Under the pieces are notes generated by a model. The model searched no databases. It was not told the origin of the DNA and worked only from the letters and a program-made list of their open reading frames with translations. Positions 1 to 5,301 of a DNA stretch of 5,301 bases are shown in pieces (within the stretch, counting starts at the first letter, position 1; each line of letters begins with the position of its first letter). This stretch comes from CAZKEG01 sp964601575. GTDB taxonomy: Bacteria > Desulfobacterota > Thermodesulfobacteria > Thermodesulfobacteriales > Thermodesulfatatoraceae. The DNA lies in the NCBI GenBank assembly GCA_964601575.1, contig CAZROA010000003.1, forward strand, positions 1-5,301. Reading direction: 5' to 3'. A program made the position numbers and the translations under genes.

Positions 1-552
1 GCTGGTCTTCGTGAGACCACCGATGTAGTAGAAGAAATCGGTGTCCGTCGGGCTAAGGAGAAGATTACCCAGGCCGACATTGTTATCTTTGTCGTTGATG
101 GGGCAGAAGAACCAACTGCCGAAGATTTTCGACTTTATGATGAGATCCGTAGTCTGCCCCATGTGGTAGCGGTGAATAAGATCGACATTGCCTCCGAAGA
201 GACCCTAAATCAATGGCGGGAATCTTTTCCTAAAGAAAAGAAAGTCTTTATTTCCGCTAAGGAAGAGCTTGGGCTTGAGGCCTTGACCCAGGCCATCTTT
301 GAGATTGTCATTGGTCAAAAGGAAATCTCTCCTCCGGCCGTAGCCCCTAATCTGCGTCAAAAGATCGCCCTAGAAAAGACCTTACAAGCTACCAAACGGG
401 CTATCAGCGCCCTCAAGAGCCCCGAAGTCTTCCCGGAATTAGTGGCTGTTGATCTAAGGGAGGCCTTGCAAGCCTTAGGCGAGGTCACTGGGGAGACCAC
501 CACCGAAGACCTTTTAGACCAAATCTTTAGCCATTTTTGCATTGGCAAATAA
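1..552 (+). CDS. mnmE: tRNA uridine-5-carboxymethylaminomethyl(34) synthesis GTPase MnmE, C-terminal part (5' end outside window)
   Basis: MnmE is a G protein that works with MnmG to add the (carboxymethyl)aminomethyl group to wobble uridine 34 of certain tRNAs. The frame is open from base 1 and gives 183 residues before TAA, so roughly the first 60% of a usual 450-residue protein is missing. The fragment opens with AGLRET, the end of the G3 motif (DTAGLRET) that is specific to MnmE. It continues with the G4 motif NKID at fragment residues 59-62 and a G5-like SAK at 85-87. The C-terminal helical domain follows and ends in FCIGK (179-183). That terminal motif is the family signature, and its cysteine matters for tRNA modification in E. 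coli MnmE. In-frame GTG or ATG codons inside the fragment are not starts, because the homology continues upstream of them. Nothing looks broken. The next gene lies 105 nt away. Confidence 0.97.
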   Translation, partial: AGLRETTDVVEEIGVRRAKEKITQADIVIFVVDGAEEPTAEDFRLYDEIRSLPHVVAVNKIDIASEETLNQWRESFPKEKKVFISAKEELGLEALTQAIFEIVIGQKEISPPAVAPNLRQKIALEKTLQATKRAISALKSPEVFPELVAVDLREALQALGEVTGETTTEDLLDQIFSHFCIGK

Positions 553-570
553 TTTTTGCTTCAAATTGGG

Positions 571-610
571 CGATTTTCGAGGTCGGGAACCCGTTGATCC
601 CAAAGAATCG
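571..610 (+). other. imperfect hairpin in the mnmE-thiDN spacer, possible weak terminator
   Basis: Bases 571-577 can pair with 604-610 (seven pairs, one of them G-T). Inside this, 585-588 (GGGA) can pair with 598-601 (TCCC) around a 9-nt loop. The T-rich stretch TTTGATTT follows at 611-618. The outer stem is AT-rich and the internal loop is large, so this is at best a weak intrinsic terminator or attenuator for mnmE transcripts. It could equally be chance pairing in a non-coding spacer. Confidence 0.2.
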
Positions 611-628
611 TTTGATTTAGGTTTACCT

Positions 629-644
629 TTCCTTCAAAAAGGAG
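629..644 (+). promoter_or_regulatory. Shine-Dalgarno of thiDN, able to fold into a small hairpin
   Basis: AAGGAG at 639-644 is a strong match to the 16S rRNA tail and lies 13 nt before the ATG at 658, rather longer than the usual 5-9 nt. No in-frame start codon lies closer, so it supports the ATG at 658. The preceding TTCCTT (629-634) is its complement, allowing TCCTT/AAGGA pairing (630-634 with 639-643) plus a T-G pair at 629/644 around the loop CAAA. The ribosome binding site could therefore be masked. The stem is short, and regulation is only inferred. I saw no THI-box (TPP riboswitch) sequences such as CTGAGA or ACCTGA in this leader. Confidence 0.5.
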
Positions 645-657
645 TTTAATCAAGTCT

Positions 658-2001
658 ATGAGTCGTCTTTCGGTTGCGACCATTGCTGGATCTGACCCCA
701 GTGGAGGGGCCGGTCTTCAGGCCGACCTTCGGGTCTTCACTCTGCTTGGTGCCTTTGGCCAAACAGTGATCACCGGGCTTACGGTCCAAAACTCGCTAGG
801 GGTGAAGTATTGGGAGGCGGTCTCCCCCACCTTGGTCGCTGACCAATTGGAGGCCCTGTTTGAGGACTTTACCCCGGTAGCGGTTAAGACCGGGATGCTG
901 GGTAAGGCAGAAATCATCATCGCCGTGGCCGAGGTCTTGGCCAAATATCGTCCCCTTCTGGTGGTTGATCCGGTGATGTTGGCTAAAGGGGGAGAGGCCC
1001 TCCTTTTGCCGGAGGCTGTTTCCGCCCTGAAGGAAAAGCTCTTTCCCTTGGCCAGAGTGATCACACCCAATCTTCCAGAGACCGAAGCCCTTTTAGGGGA
1101 GAAGGTCCTTCCTGGGGAAGAGGAAAAGGCCTGTAAGGAATTGCTCTCCCTTGGTCCAAGGGCGGTGGTGCTTAAAGGAGGTCATGCCGAAGGAGAGGTG
1201 GTGCGAGATTTTGTCTTTGATGGCCAAGAACTAATTGAGCTTTCAGCCCCAAGGGTCTTAGCGGAAAAGATCGGTCATGGGACGGGTTGTACTTTTTCCG
1301 CGGCCCTTACCGTTTATCTGGCCAAAGGGCTTTCCTTGGCTGAGGCCTGTGCCAAGGCCAAACAATTTGTGACCTTGGCCCTGCTCTCGGCGCAGAAAAA
1401 CCGCTTAGGGCGAGGTATTTCGCCCACAGACCACCTTATCCACCTCGATCGCCTAGAAGCCCGGGGCCAGATTCTTGAAGAACTGGAAAAGGCGGTGGCC
1501 TTCTTTTGTCAGCATCCGGTGAGGCCGCTTATTCCAGAAGTACAGAGCAATCTGGCTTATGCCTTACCCTACGCCCAAACACGTCAAGAGATAGCGGCCT
1601 TTCCTGGTCGCATTGTGGCCATCGGCGAACGGGCCCAACCAGTAGGCTGTCCTCAATTCGGGGCCTCTCGACACGTGGCCAATGTTATCCTGGCGGCCAT
1701 GAAACATGATCCCTCCTTTAGGGCGGCGATGAATATCCGCTTTGAGGAAAGCTTTTTGAGAAAGGCGGCTGATCTGGGCCTTAAAATAGGGGAGTTTTCC
1801 CGTACCGAAGAACCACCAGAGATCAAGGCCCAAGAAGGAGCCACCTTACCCTGGGGAGTGGATCTGGTCTGCCGTCGCCTGGGTTATGTGCCGGACTTAA
1901 TCGCCGATCGGGGTGAGGTGGGTAAGGAACCCATGCTTCGACTCCTGGGAAAAGAACCCATGGATGTGGTCAAAAAGGCCTTGAGTCTGTTAGATTTTTA
2001 G
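658..2001 (+). CDS. thiDN: bifunctional hydroxymethylpyrimidine/phosphomethylpyrimidine kinase - ThiN-type thiamine-phosphate synthase (ThiDN fusion)
   Basis: This cytoplasmic thiamine biosynthesis enzyme has 447 residues. Residues 1 to about 262 form a ThiD kinase, which converts HMP to HMP-P and HMP-PP with ATP. Signatures are AGSDPSGGAG(L)QAD at 10-23, VQNSLGV at 43-49 (Gln44 is expected to bind the pyrimidine), DPVM at 104-107, TPNLPE at 136-141, KGGH at 173-176 and HGTGCT at 207-212, which carries the conserved catalytic-site Cys211. Residues from about 270 to 447 form a ThiN domain, which joins HMP-PP to thiazole phosphate and is unrelated in fold to ThiE. It contains GRIVAIGER (317-325), SRHVAN (337-342), MNIRF (358-362) and PWGVD (398-402). 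Arg318 and His339 appear to match the two residues reported as important in Pyrobaculum ThiDN (Arg320, His341), but I could not run the alignment. Starting at 658 places the AGSDPSGG motif at the usual distance from the N-terminus. ThiD assignment is near certain and ThiN strong; the enzyme may work without any ThiE in the genome. Confidence 0.93.
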   Translation: MSRLSVATIAGSDPSGGAGLQADLRVFTLLGAFGQTVITGLTVQNSLGVKYWEAVSPTLVADQLEALFEDFTPVAVKTGMLGKAEIIIAVAEVLAKYRPLLVVDPVMLAKGGEALLLPEAVSALKEKLFPLARVITPNLPETEALLGEKVLPGEEEKACKELLSLGPRAVVLKGGHAEGEVVRDFVFDGQELIELSAPRVLAEKIGHGTGCTFSAALTVYLAKGLSLAEACAKAKQFVTLALLSAQKNRLGRGISPTDHLIHLDRLEARGQILEELEKAVAFFCQHPVRPLIPEVQSNLAYALPYAQTRQEIAAFPGRIVAIGERAQPVGCPQFGASRHVANVILAAMKHDPSFRAAMNIRFEESFLRKAADLGLKIGEFSRTEEPPEIKAQEGATLPWGVDLVCRRLGYVPDLIADRGEVGKEPMLRLLGKEPMDVVKKALSLLDF

Positions 2002-2027
2002 CTCAATCCAGGGTCAGCAGGTTTAAG

Positions 2028-4883
2028 ATGGCCTTTCCCATCAGGGTCATTCCACCGCAAGAAGGTCTTCTCTTCCGTGTGGCTGAAGAGATCTTATCGA
2101 ATGAAGGTAAACAACTGAGCAAGGCCACGGTGGTCTTTCCTACGCGGCGGGCTGGTCTATATTTTCGATATTATCTCCATCGCTTAAGGCCGGAGACCAA
2201 GGTTCTCCCCCGTCTCTTTGGCATCGCTGATCTCCTAAATGAACTGGCGGTGAAGCTCGACCCCCGTCCACTTATTCCGCGAGCGGATCAAGCCTGGCTC
2301 CTTTGGGAAATGGTAAGAGAAAGGCGCCCTTTTCTTAGGGTAGCCGAAAGCTTTGATCGGTTTTTCCCCTGGGGCCTTAGACTTTCTGAAATCTTGGATC
2401 AGCTTGAACAAGAACTGGTAGAGGCCCAAAATGTGGTCTACCCCCCAGAAGAAGATCTGCCTCCTGAGGCCAGGGAACTATTGGAGGTTCTGGGCGATAT
2501 CCAACAGGCCTTTCGACAGCGTCTCCTCTCCCTTGGGGTGATCACCTCTGGGCAGCGTTGGCGTCTCTTGGCTGAACATATCGAGGAACTCTCTTTCCCA
2601 GAAGGGCCCCTTTACTTAGTGGGTTTCTTTATGCTCACCCGGGCGGAACTGAAGATCTTTAAGGCCTGGCTTGAGCGGGGGGCAAGGCTTTTTTGGGAAG
2701 CGGACCCAGAGAATCTTCCTGAGGTCTTTGAGAGACAGCGACGCTATTTTGGCGCAGACCTAGAAGGTCTATCCTCATTGAGGCCCAGGCCTCGGGTTTC
2801 CTTTTACGAGGCCCCGGATGTGCACCACGAACTAAGCACCCTTAAAAATCTCCTCCCCCATGAGATCAATGCCCCAGACGAGGCCTTAATTTTACTTTGT
2901 GTGGCCGGGCATTTGATCCCCCTTCTTTATGAACTACCTGATGAGCTCCCGGTCAACGTCACCCTGGGGTATCCTTTGAGACGTACTGCGTTGGCCCATC
3001 TCCTTGAACTCTTTCTCACCCTTGAGGAATCTCGCCAAGGGGAGCGATATCATGTCCCGGCCTATCTTCGACTCTTAAAGCATCCCTATCTCAAAGGTCT
3101 TAAAGGGCCAGAAGGGACAGAGGCCCGATTTGTCTTTCATTTCCTTGAAGAACGCCTAAGAGATCGAGGAAGCCCGTATCTATCCTTGCTTGAAATAGAA
3201 AATCTCTTAGAAGATGAGTCTGATCTCCCCTTTGAGGATATCTCTGGTCGAAAGACCTTTCTTTCCTGGTTCCACCAAAGATTGATCTCTCCTTGGGCCG
3301 AGATAAAGACTTCCCGTCAGTTGGCGGAGATCATTCGTCAAACTATTCACCGCTTGCTCCTTCCTCGGCTTTCTTTTCTCAGAGGGGTTGACTCGCCGGA
3401 AGTCTTACTTGAGAGGGCCTTTCTCTATACCCTTGAGGCCGAGCTTTTGCCAAGTCTTGAACAGGTCTCCTTTGCCGATTTTGAGCTACGTCCTTTGACC
3501 CTTTTCAATTTTTTGCGCGAGCTTATGCGTAATCTAAGGGCTCCCTTTGAAGGCGAACCCTTGGAGGGCCTTCAGGTCATGGGGCTCCTGGAGACACGGC
3601 TTTTGCGTTTTAAGAAGGTCTTTGTCTTGGATGCTAATGAAGGAGATCTCCCCTCCATCGAAGAAGTAAACCCTTTATTGCCCGAGGCGGTGAAACCCCT
3701 CCTTGGTCTCCCACCGCGGGAACGGGAGGAAGTGATCGAAAGATACCACTTTTTCCGCTTGGTAGAAGGGGCAGAGGAGGTGCATCTCTTTTACCAGAGT
3801 GCGGTGAGCGGGAAGGGTGAGACCTTAGGCAAGAAGATGCGCAGCCGTTATATAGAACGGCTCCTTTGGGAGGAAGAAAAAAGGGCGGGAAGACTCCTTC
3901 CAGAAAAGATCAAACATATCGAATTAAAGCTTTCTCCGGAGTCCTTTGCCCGAAAAGAGGCCATTCCCAAGGGCGAGTCTGAAAGACGATATCTATCTGA
4001 ATTGATTTTTGCCAGAAATCCAGGGCTTTCGGCCTCTTTGATAAACACTTACCTCTTTTGTCCAGCCAAGTTCTATCATCAATATCTCCTCGGGCTTTCT
4101 CCGACCAAGACCGTGGCTGAATTTGATGCCGCTGAACTCGGTAATATTGTCCACCAGACCTTGGAGGAATATTTCAAACCCTATGTCGGTAGGCACTATC
4201 TTCCCCTTAGAGATAACCAACCAGAAAGGTTAACAACCATTTTTGAGAGACTTTTTCGGGCCTCGGCCCTTTATCACCGCCTCGGGCCAGAAAGGCGCTT
4301 TTTTATCGAGGAAACGGCCCGTTTTAGACTCACCCGGTACCTAAACCATCTTAAAAAAAAGCCAGAAGGGTTTCTCATTTTGGCCTTGGAGGTCCCGCGC
4401 CATAAGGATTGGAAAGACCTTCGGCTCTTTGGTCGAATCGACCGGGTTGAAGTCCGGGAAGAGACGGTCTTTATCCTTGATTACAAGACCGGTGGTTCGG
4501 TGAAGACCTTGGGCCCTACGGCCTTTAGAGAACGGCTCAAACCTTATGAACCACCGGCGACCTTTGGCCCTGAAGAACTCTTCGAACTGGCCGAGATCCT
4601 TCCTGATCTACAGCTCTTTTTCTATCTCTTACTCTGGGAGGACGAGCGCCCTAAAGACGCAGCCTTTATCCAATTAGCCGCCGGTCAAGAAGATCACTTG
4701 GAAAAGTGCGTCTTTTATGGTCTTACCTGGGAAGAGGCCCAGGAGTTTCTGGAAAGGCGTTTTCCCCTTATCATGGAATATATTCTGGAACATATGCTTC
4801 GTTCTGAGGCCTTTTTTGCCACTAAAGACAGTGGCAAGTGTCGTTTTTGTGACTACCGCCTGGCCTGCCCTTGTGCTAGATAA
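2028..4883 (+). CDS. addB: AddB-like protein: inactivated superfamily 1 helicase fold with C-terminal PD-(D/E)XK nuclease and Fe-S cluster
   Basis: This 951-residue protein is probably the AddB subunit of an AddAB helicase-nuclease that resects double-strand DNA ends for RecA. The N-terminal part carries the AddB-like VVFPTRRAGLYFRYYL (35-50) but no Walker A GxGK(T/S), as in the alphaproteobacterial and Bacteroidetes types, so ATP hydrolysis is unlikely here. A degenerate helicase motif region lies at 515-542 (GLLETRLLRF, then VLDANEGDLP). The C-terminal nuclease has His709 (GNIVH), Asp805 (GRIDRVE), Asp818 and Lys820 (LDYKTG) and Gln862/Tyr866 (QLFFY), the expected RecB-type active-site set. 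Cys678 (FCPAKFY) plus Cys938, Cys941 and Cys947 fit the AddB 4Fe-4S arrangement of one upstream Cys and then C-x2-C-x5-C. The ATG at 2028 lies 26 nt after thiDN, with a weak AGG at 2019-2021. No addA follows; trpC does. A stand-alone RecB-like exonuclease is the main alternative. Confidence 0.87.
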   Translation: MAFPIRVIPPQEGLLFRVAEEILSNEGKQLSKATVVFPTRRAGLYFRYYLHRLRPETKVLPRLFGIADLLNELAVKLDPRPLIPRADQAWLLWEMVRERRPFLRVAESFDRFFPWGLRLSEILDQLEQELVEAQNVVYPPEEDLPPEARELLEVLGDIQQAFRQRLLSLGVITSGQRWRLLAEHIEELSFPEGPLYLVGFFMLTRAELKIFKAWLERGARLFWEADPENLPEVFERQRRYFGADLEGLSSLRPRPRVSFYEAPDVHHELSTLKNLLPHEINAPDEALILLCVAGHLIPLLYELPDELPVNVTLGYPLRRTALAHLLELFLTLEESRQGERYHVPAYLRLLKHPYLKGLKGPEGTEARFVFHFLEERLRDRGSPYLSLLEIENLLEDESDLPFEDISGRKTFLSWFHQRLISPWAEIKTSRQLAEIIRQTIHRLLLPRLSFLRGVDSPEVLLERAFLYTLEAELLPSLEQVSFADFELRPLTLFNFLRELMRNLRAPFEGEPLEGLQVMGLLETRLLRFKKVFVLDANEGDLPSIEEVNPLLPEAVKPLLGLPPREREEVIERYHFFRLVEGAEEVHLFYQSAVSGKGETLGKKMRSRYIERLLWEEEKRAGRLLPEKIKHIELKLSPESFARKEAIPKGESERRYLSELIFARNPGLSASLINTYLFCPAKFYHQYLLGLSPTKTVAEFDAAELGNIVHQTLEEYFKPYVGRHYLPLRDNQPERLTTIFERLFRASALYHRLGPERRFFIEETARFRLTRYLNHLKKKPEGFLILALEVPRHKDWKDLRLFGRIDRVEVREETVFILDYKTGGSVKTLGPTAFRERLKPYEPPATFGPEELFELAEILPDLQLFFYLLLWEDERPKDAAFIQLAAGQEDHLEKCVFYGLTWEEAQEFLERRFPLIMEYILEHMLRSEAFFATKDSGKCRFCDYRLACPCAR
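4816..4837 (+). repeat. perfect 8-bp inverted repeat inside the 3' end of addB
   Basis: TTGCCACT (4816-4823) and AGTGGCAA (4830-4837) are exact reverse complements around the 6-nt loop AAAGAC. A GTGTCG spacer and TTTTT (4844-4848 region) follow. The repeat lies 46 nt before the addB stop and codes for part of the ATKDSGK linker just before the C-terminal Fe-S cysteines. The pairing is real on paper. The T-run is six bases from the stem, which is too far for a standard intrinsic terminator, so any role (mRNA stability, attenuation before trpC) is inference and chance remains likely. Confidence 0.45.
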
Positions 4884-4892
4884 GTATGGGTT

Positions 4893-5301
4893 ATGAGTGA
4901 TATCCTGGCCAAGATAATCGATTACAAGGAAGAAGAAGTTGCTCGACGCAAGAGACGAGGGCTCTTTTTTCGGCCCTTTTGGGAAAGAACACCTCTTTCC
5001 CTCAAAGAAAGACTCCTTTCTCCTGGGTTTCACATCATAGCCGAGGTAAAGAGGGCCTCGCCATCCAAAGGCCTTATTGCGCAAGAATTTGACCCGGTAA
5101 GCATTGCCCGAGAATATGAGGTCGGTGGGGCCAGCGCTATCTCCTGCCTTACTGATGAAAAATTCTTCATGGGGCACCTTGAGTATCTAGCCGCCATACG
5201 CCAGGCGGTGGATCTTCCCCTCCTGCGCAAGGATTTCATCATCGACGAGATCCAGCTTGAGGAGGCCCGGGCCTTTGGGGCTGATCTCGTTCTCCTCATC
5301 G
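4893..5301 (+). CDS. trpC: indole-3-glycerol phosphate synthase, N-terminal part (3' end outside window)
   Basis: TrpC closes the ring of carboxyphenylaminodeoxyribulose phosphate, with loss of CO2 and water, to give indole-3-glycerol phosphate, the penultimate stage of tryptophan synthesis in the cytoplasm. The window holds 136 codons plus one base, about half of the usual 250-270 residues. An N-terminal helical extension (MSDILAKIIDYKEEEV) precedes the TIM barrel. Signatures are IAEVKRASPSKG (49-60), with the catalytic-site Glu51 and Lys53, then YEVGGASAISCLTDEKFF (75-92) and PLLRKDFIID (109-118), with the catalytic Lys113. The start at 4893 is the only in-frame start codon between the addB stop and the conserved N-terminal helix. 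It lies 9 nt after that stop, with only a weak GGG (4888-4890) upstream, so translational coupling to addB is plausible. An out-of-frame ATG at 4886 meets a stop after four codons. No frameshift is visible. Confidence 0.96.
   Translation, partial: MSDILAKIIDYKEEEVARRKRRGLFFRPFWERTPLSLKERLLSPGFHIIAEVKRASPSKGLIAQEFDPVSIAREYEVGGASAISCLTDEKFFMGHLEYLAAIRQAVDLPLLRKDFIIDEIQLEEARAFGADLVLLI

Noticed and set aside
584..593. CGGGAACCCG palindrome in the spacer as an operator or terminator stem.
   Set aside because: The hairpin would have a 2-nt loop, no T-run follows directly, and the palindrome is too short to assign to a regulator.
553..657. Possible TPP riboswitch ahead of the thiamine gene.
   Set aside because: The conserved THI-box elements (such as CTGAGA and an ACCTGA-like core) are missing, and 105 nt holds no matching helices.
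717..1070. A 117-codon open frame on the - strand opposite the ThiD domain.
   Set aside because: It is antisense to strongly conserved ThiD motifs, and its translation is low in complexity with no known domain.
1174..1234. Near-perfect Shine-Dalgarno AAAGGAGGT (1174-1182) just before an ATG at 1184 inside thiDN, suggesting an internal gene.
   Set aside because: The ATG is out of frame and its reading frame stops after 16 codons. The purine run simply encodes the conserved ThiD motif KGGH, so it is explained by the protein.
1506..1709. A 67-codon open frame on the + strand within thiDN.
   Set aside because: It overlaps the conserved ThiN domain in another frame, and its Ser/Arg-rich product has no recognisable motif. 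It is a shadow of the real gene.
4674..5177. A 167-codon open frame on the - strand across the addB-trpC junction.
   Set aside because: It lies opposite two well-conserved coding regions, and its product shows no family signature. It is explained as an antisense shadow of addB and trpC.

Overview
The window holds four protein genes, all on the + strand. In order they are the 3' end of mnmE (tRNA wobble-uridine modification GTPase), a complete thiD-thiN fusion (thiamine biosynthesis), a complete addB-like gene (helicase-fold nuclease with an iron-sulfur cluster, DNA break repair), and the 5' part of trpC (tryptophan biosynthesis). I see no rRNA, tRNA, CRISPR array, insertion sequence or phage gene. 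Coding density is very high. The only sizeable gap is the 105 nt between mnmE and thiDN, and the other two gaps are 26 and 9 nt.

Organism: MnmE with the FCIGK tail and an AddB-type nuclease point to a bacterium. The proteins are rich in Glu, Lys, Arg and Leu, and base composition looks roughly balanced, which fits a thermophile. ThiD-ThiN fusions are best known from archaea and also occur in some bacteria, many of them thermophilic. A thermophilic bacterium, perhaps of the Thermodesulfobacteria/Desulfobacterota kind, is my guess, at low confidence. Placing it needs a phylogeny of these proteins.

Layout: 1-552 codes for the end of the MnmE G domain (from just inside the G3 motif, then G4 and G5) and the C-terminal helical domain. 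553-657 is a spacer with an imperfect hairpin and, next to thiDN, a Shine-Dalgarno sequence that can fold into a small hairpin. 658-2001 encodes ThiDN, predicted to phosphorylate HMP twice and then condense HMP-PP with thiazole phosphate to make thiamine phosphate, so no ThiE would be needed. 2028-4883 encodes an AddB-like protein that lacks a Walker A motif but keeps a full PD-(D/E)XK nuclease and the four-cysteine Fe-S set. 4893 to the window end encodes the first 136 residues of indole-3-glycerol phosphate synthase.

The genes do not share a pathway. The short gaps from thiDN to trpC suggest they are co-transcribed, as in the mixed housekeeping operons of compact genomes. I found no convincing new biological system here. 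The points most worth a second look are the ThiD-ThiN fusion, the AddB that has no AddA next to it, the sequestered ribosome binding site of thiDN, and a perfect 8-bp inverted repeat inside the end of addB.
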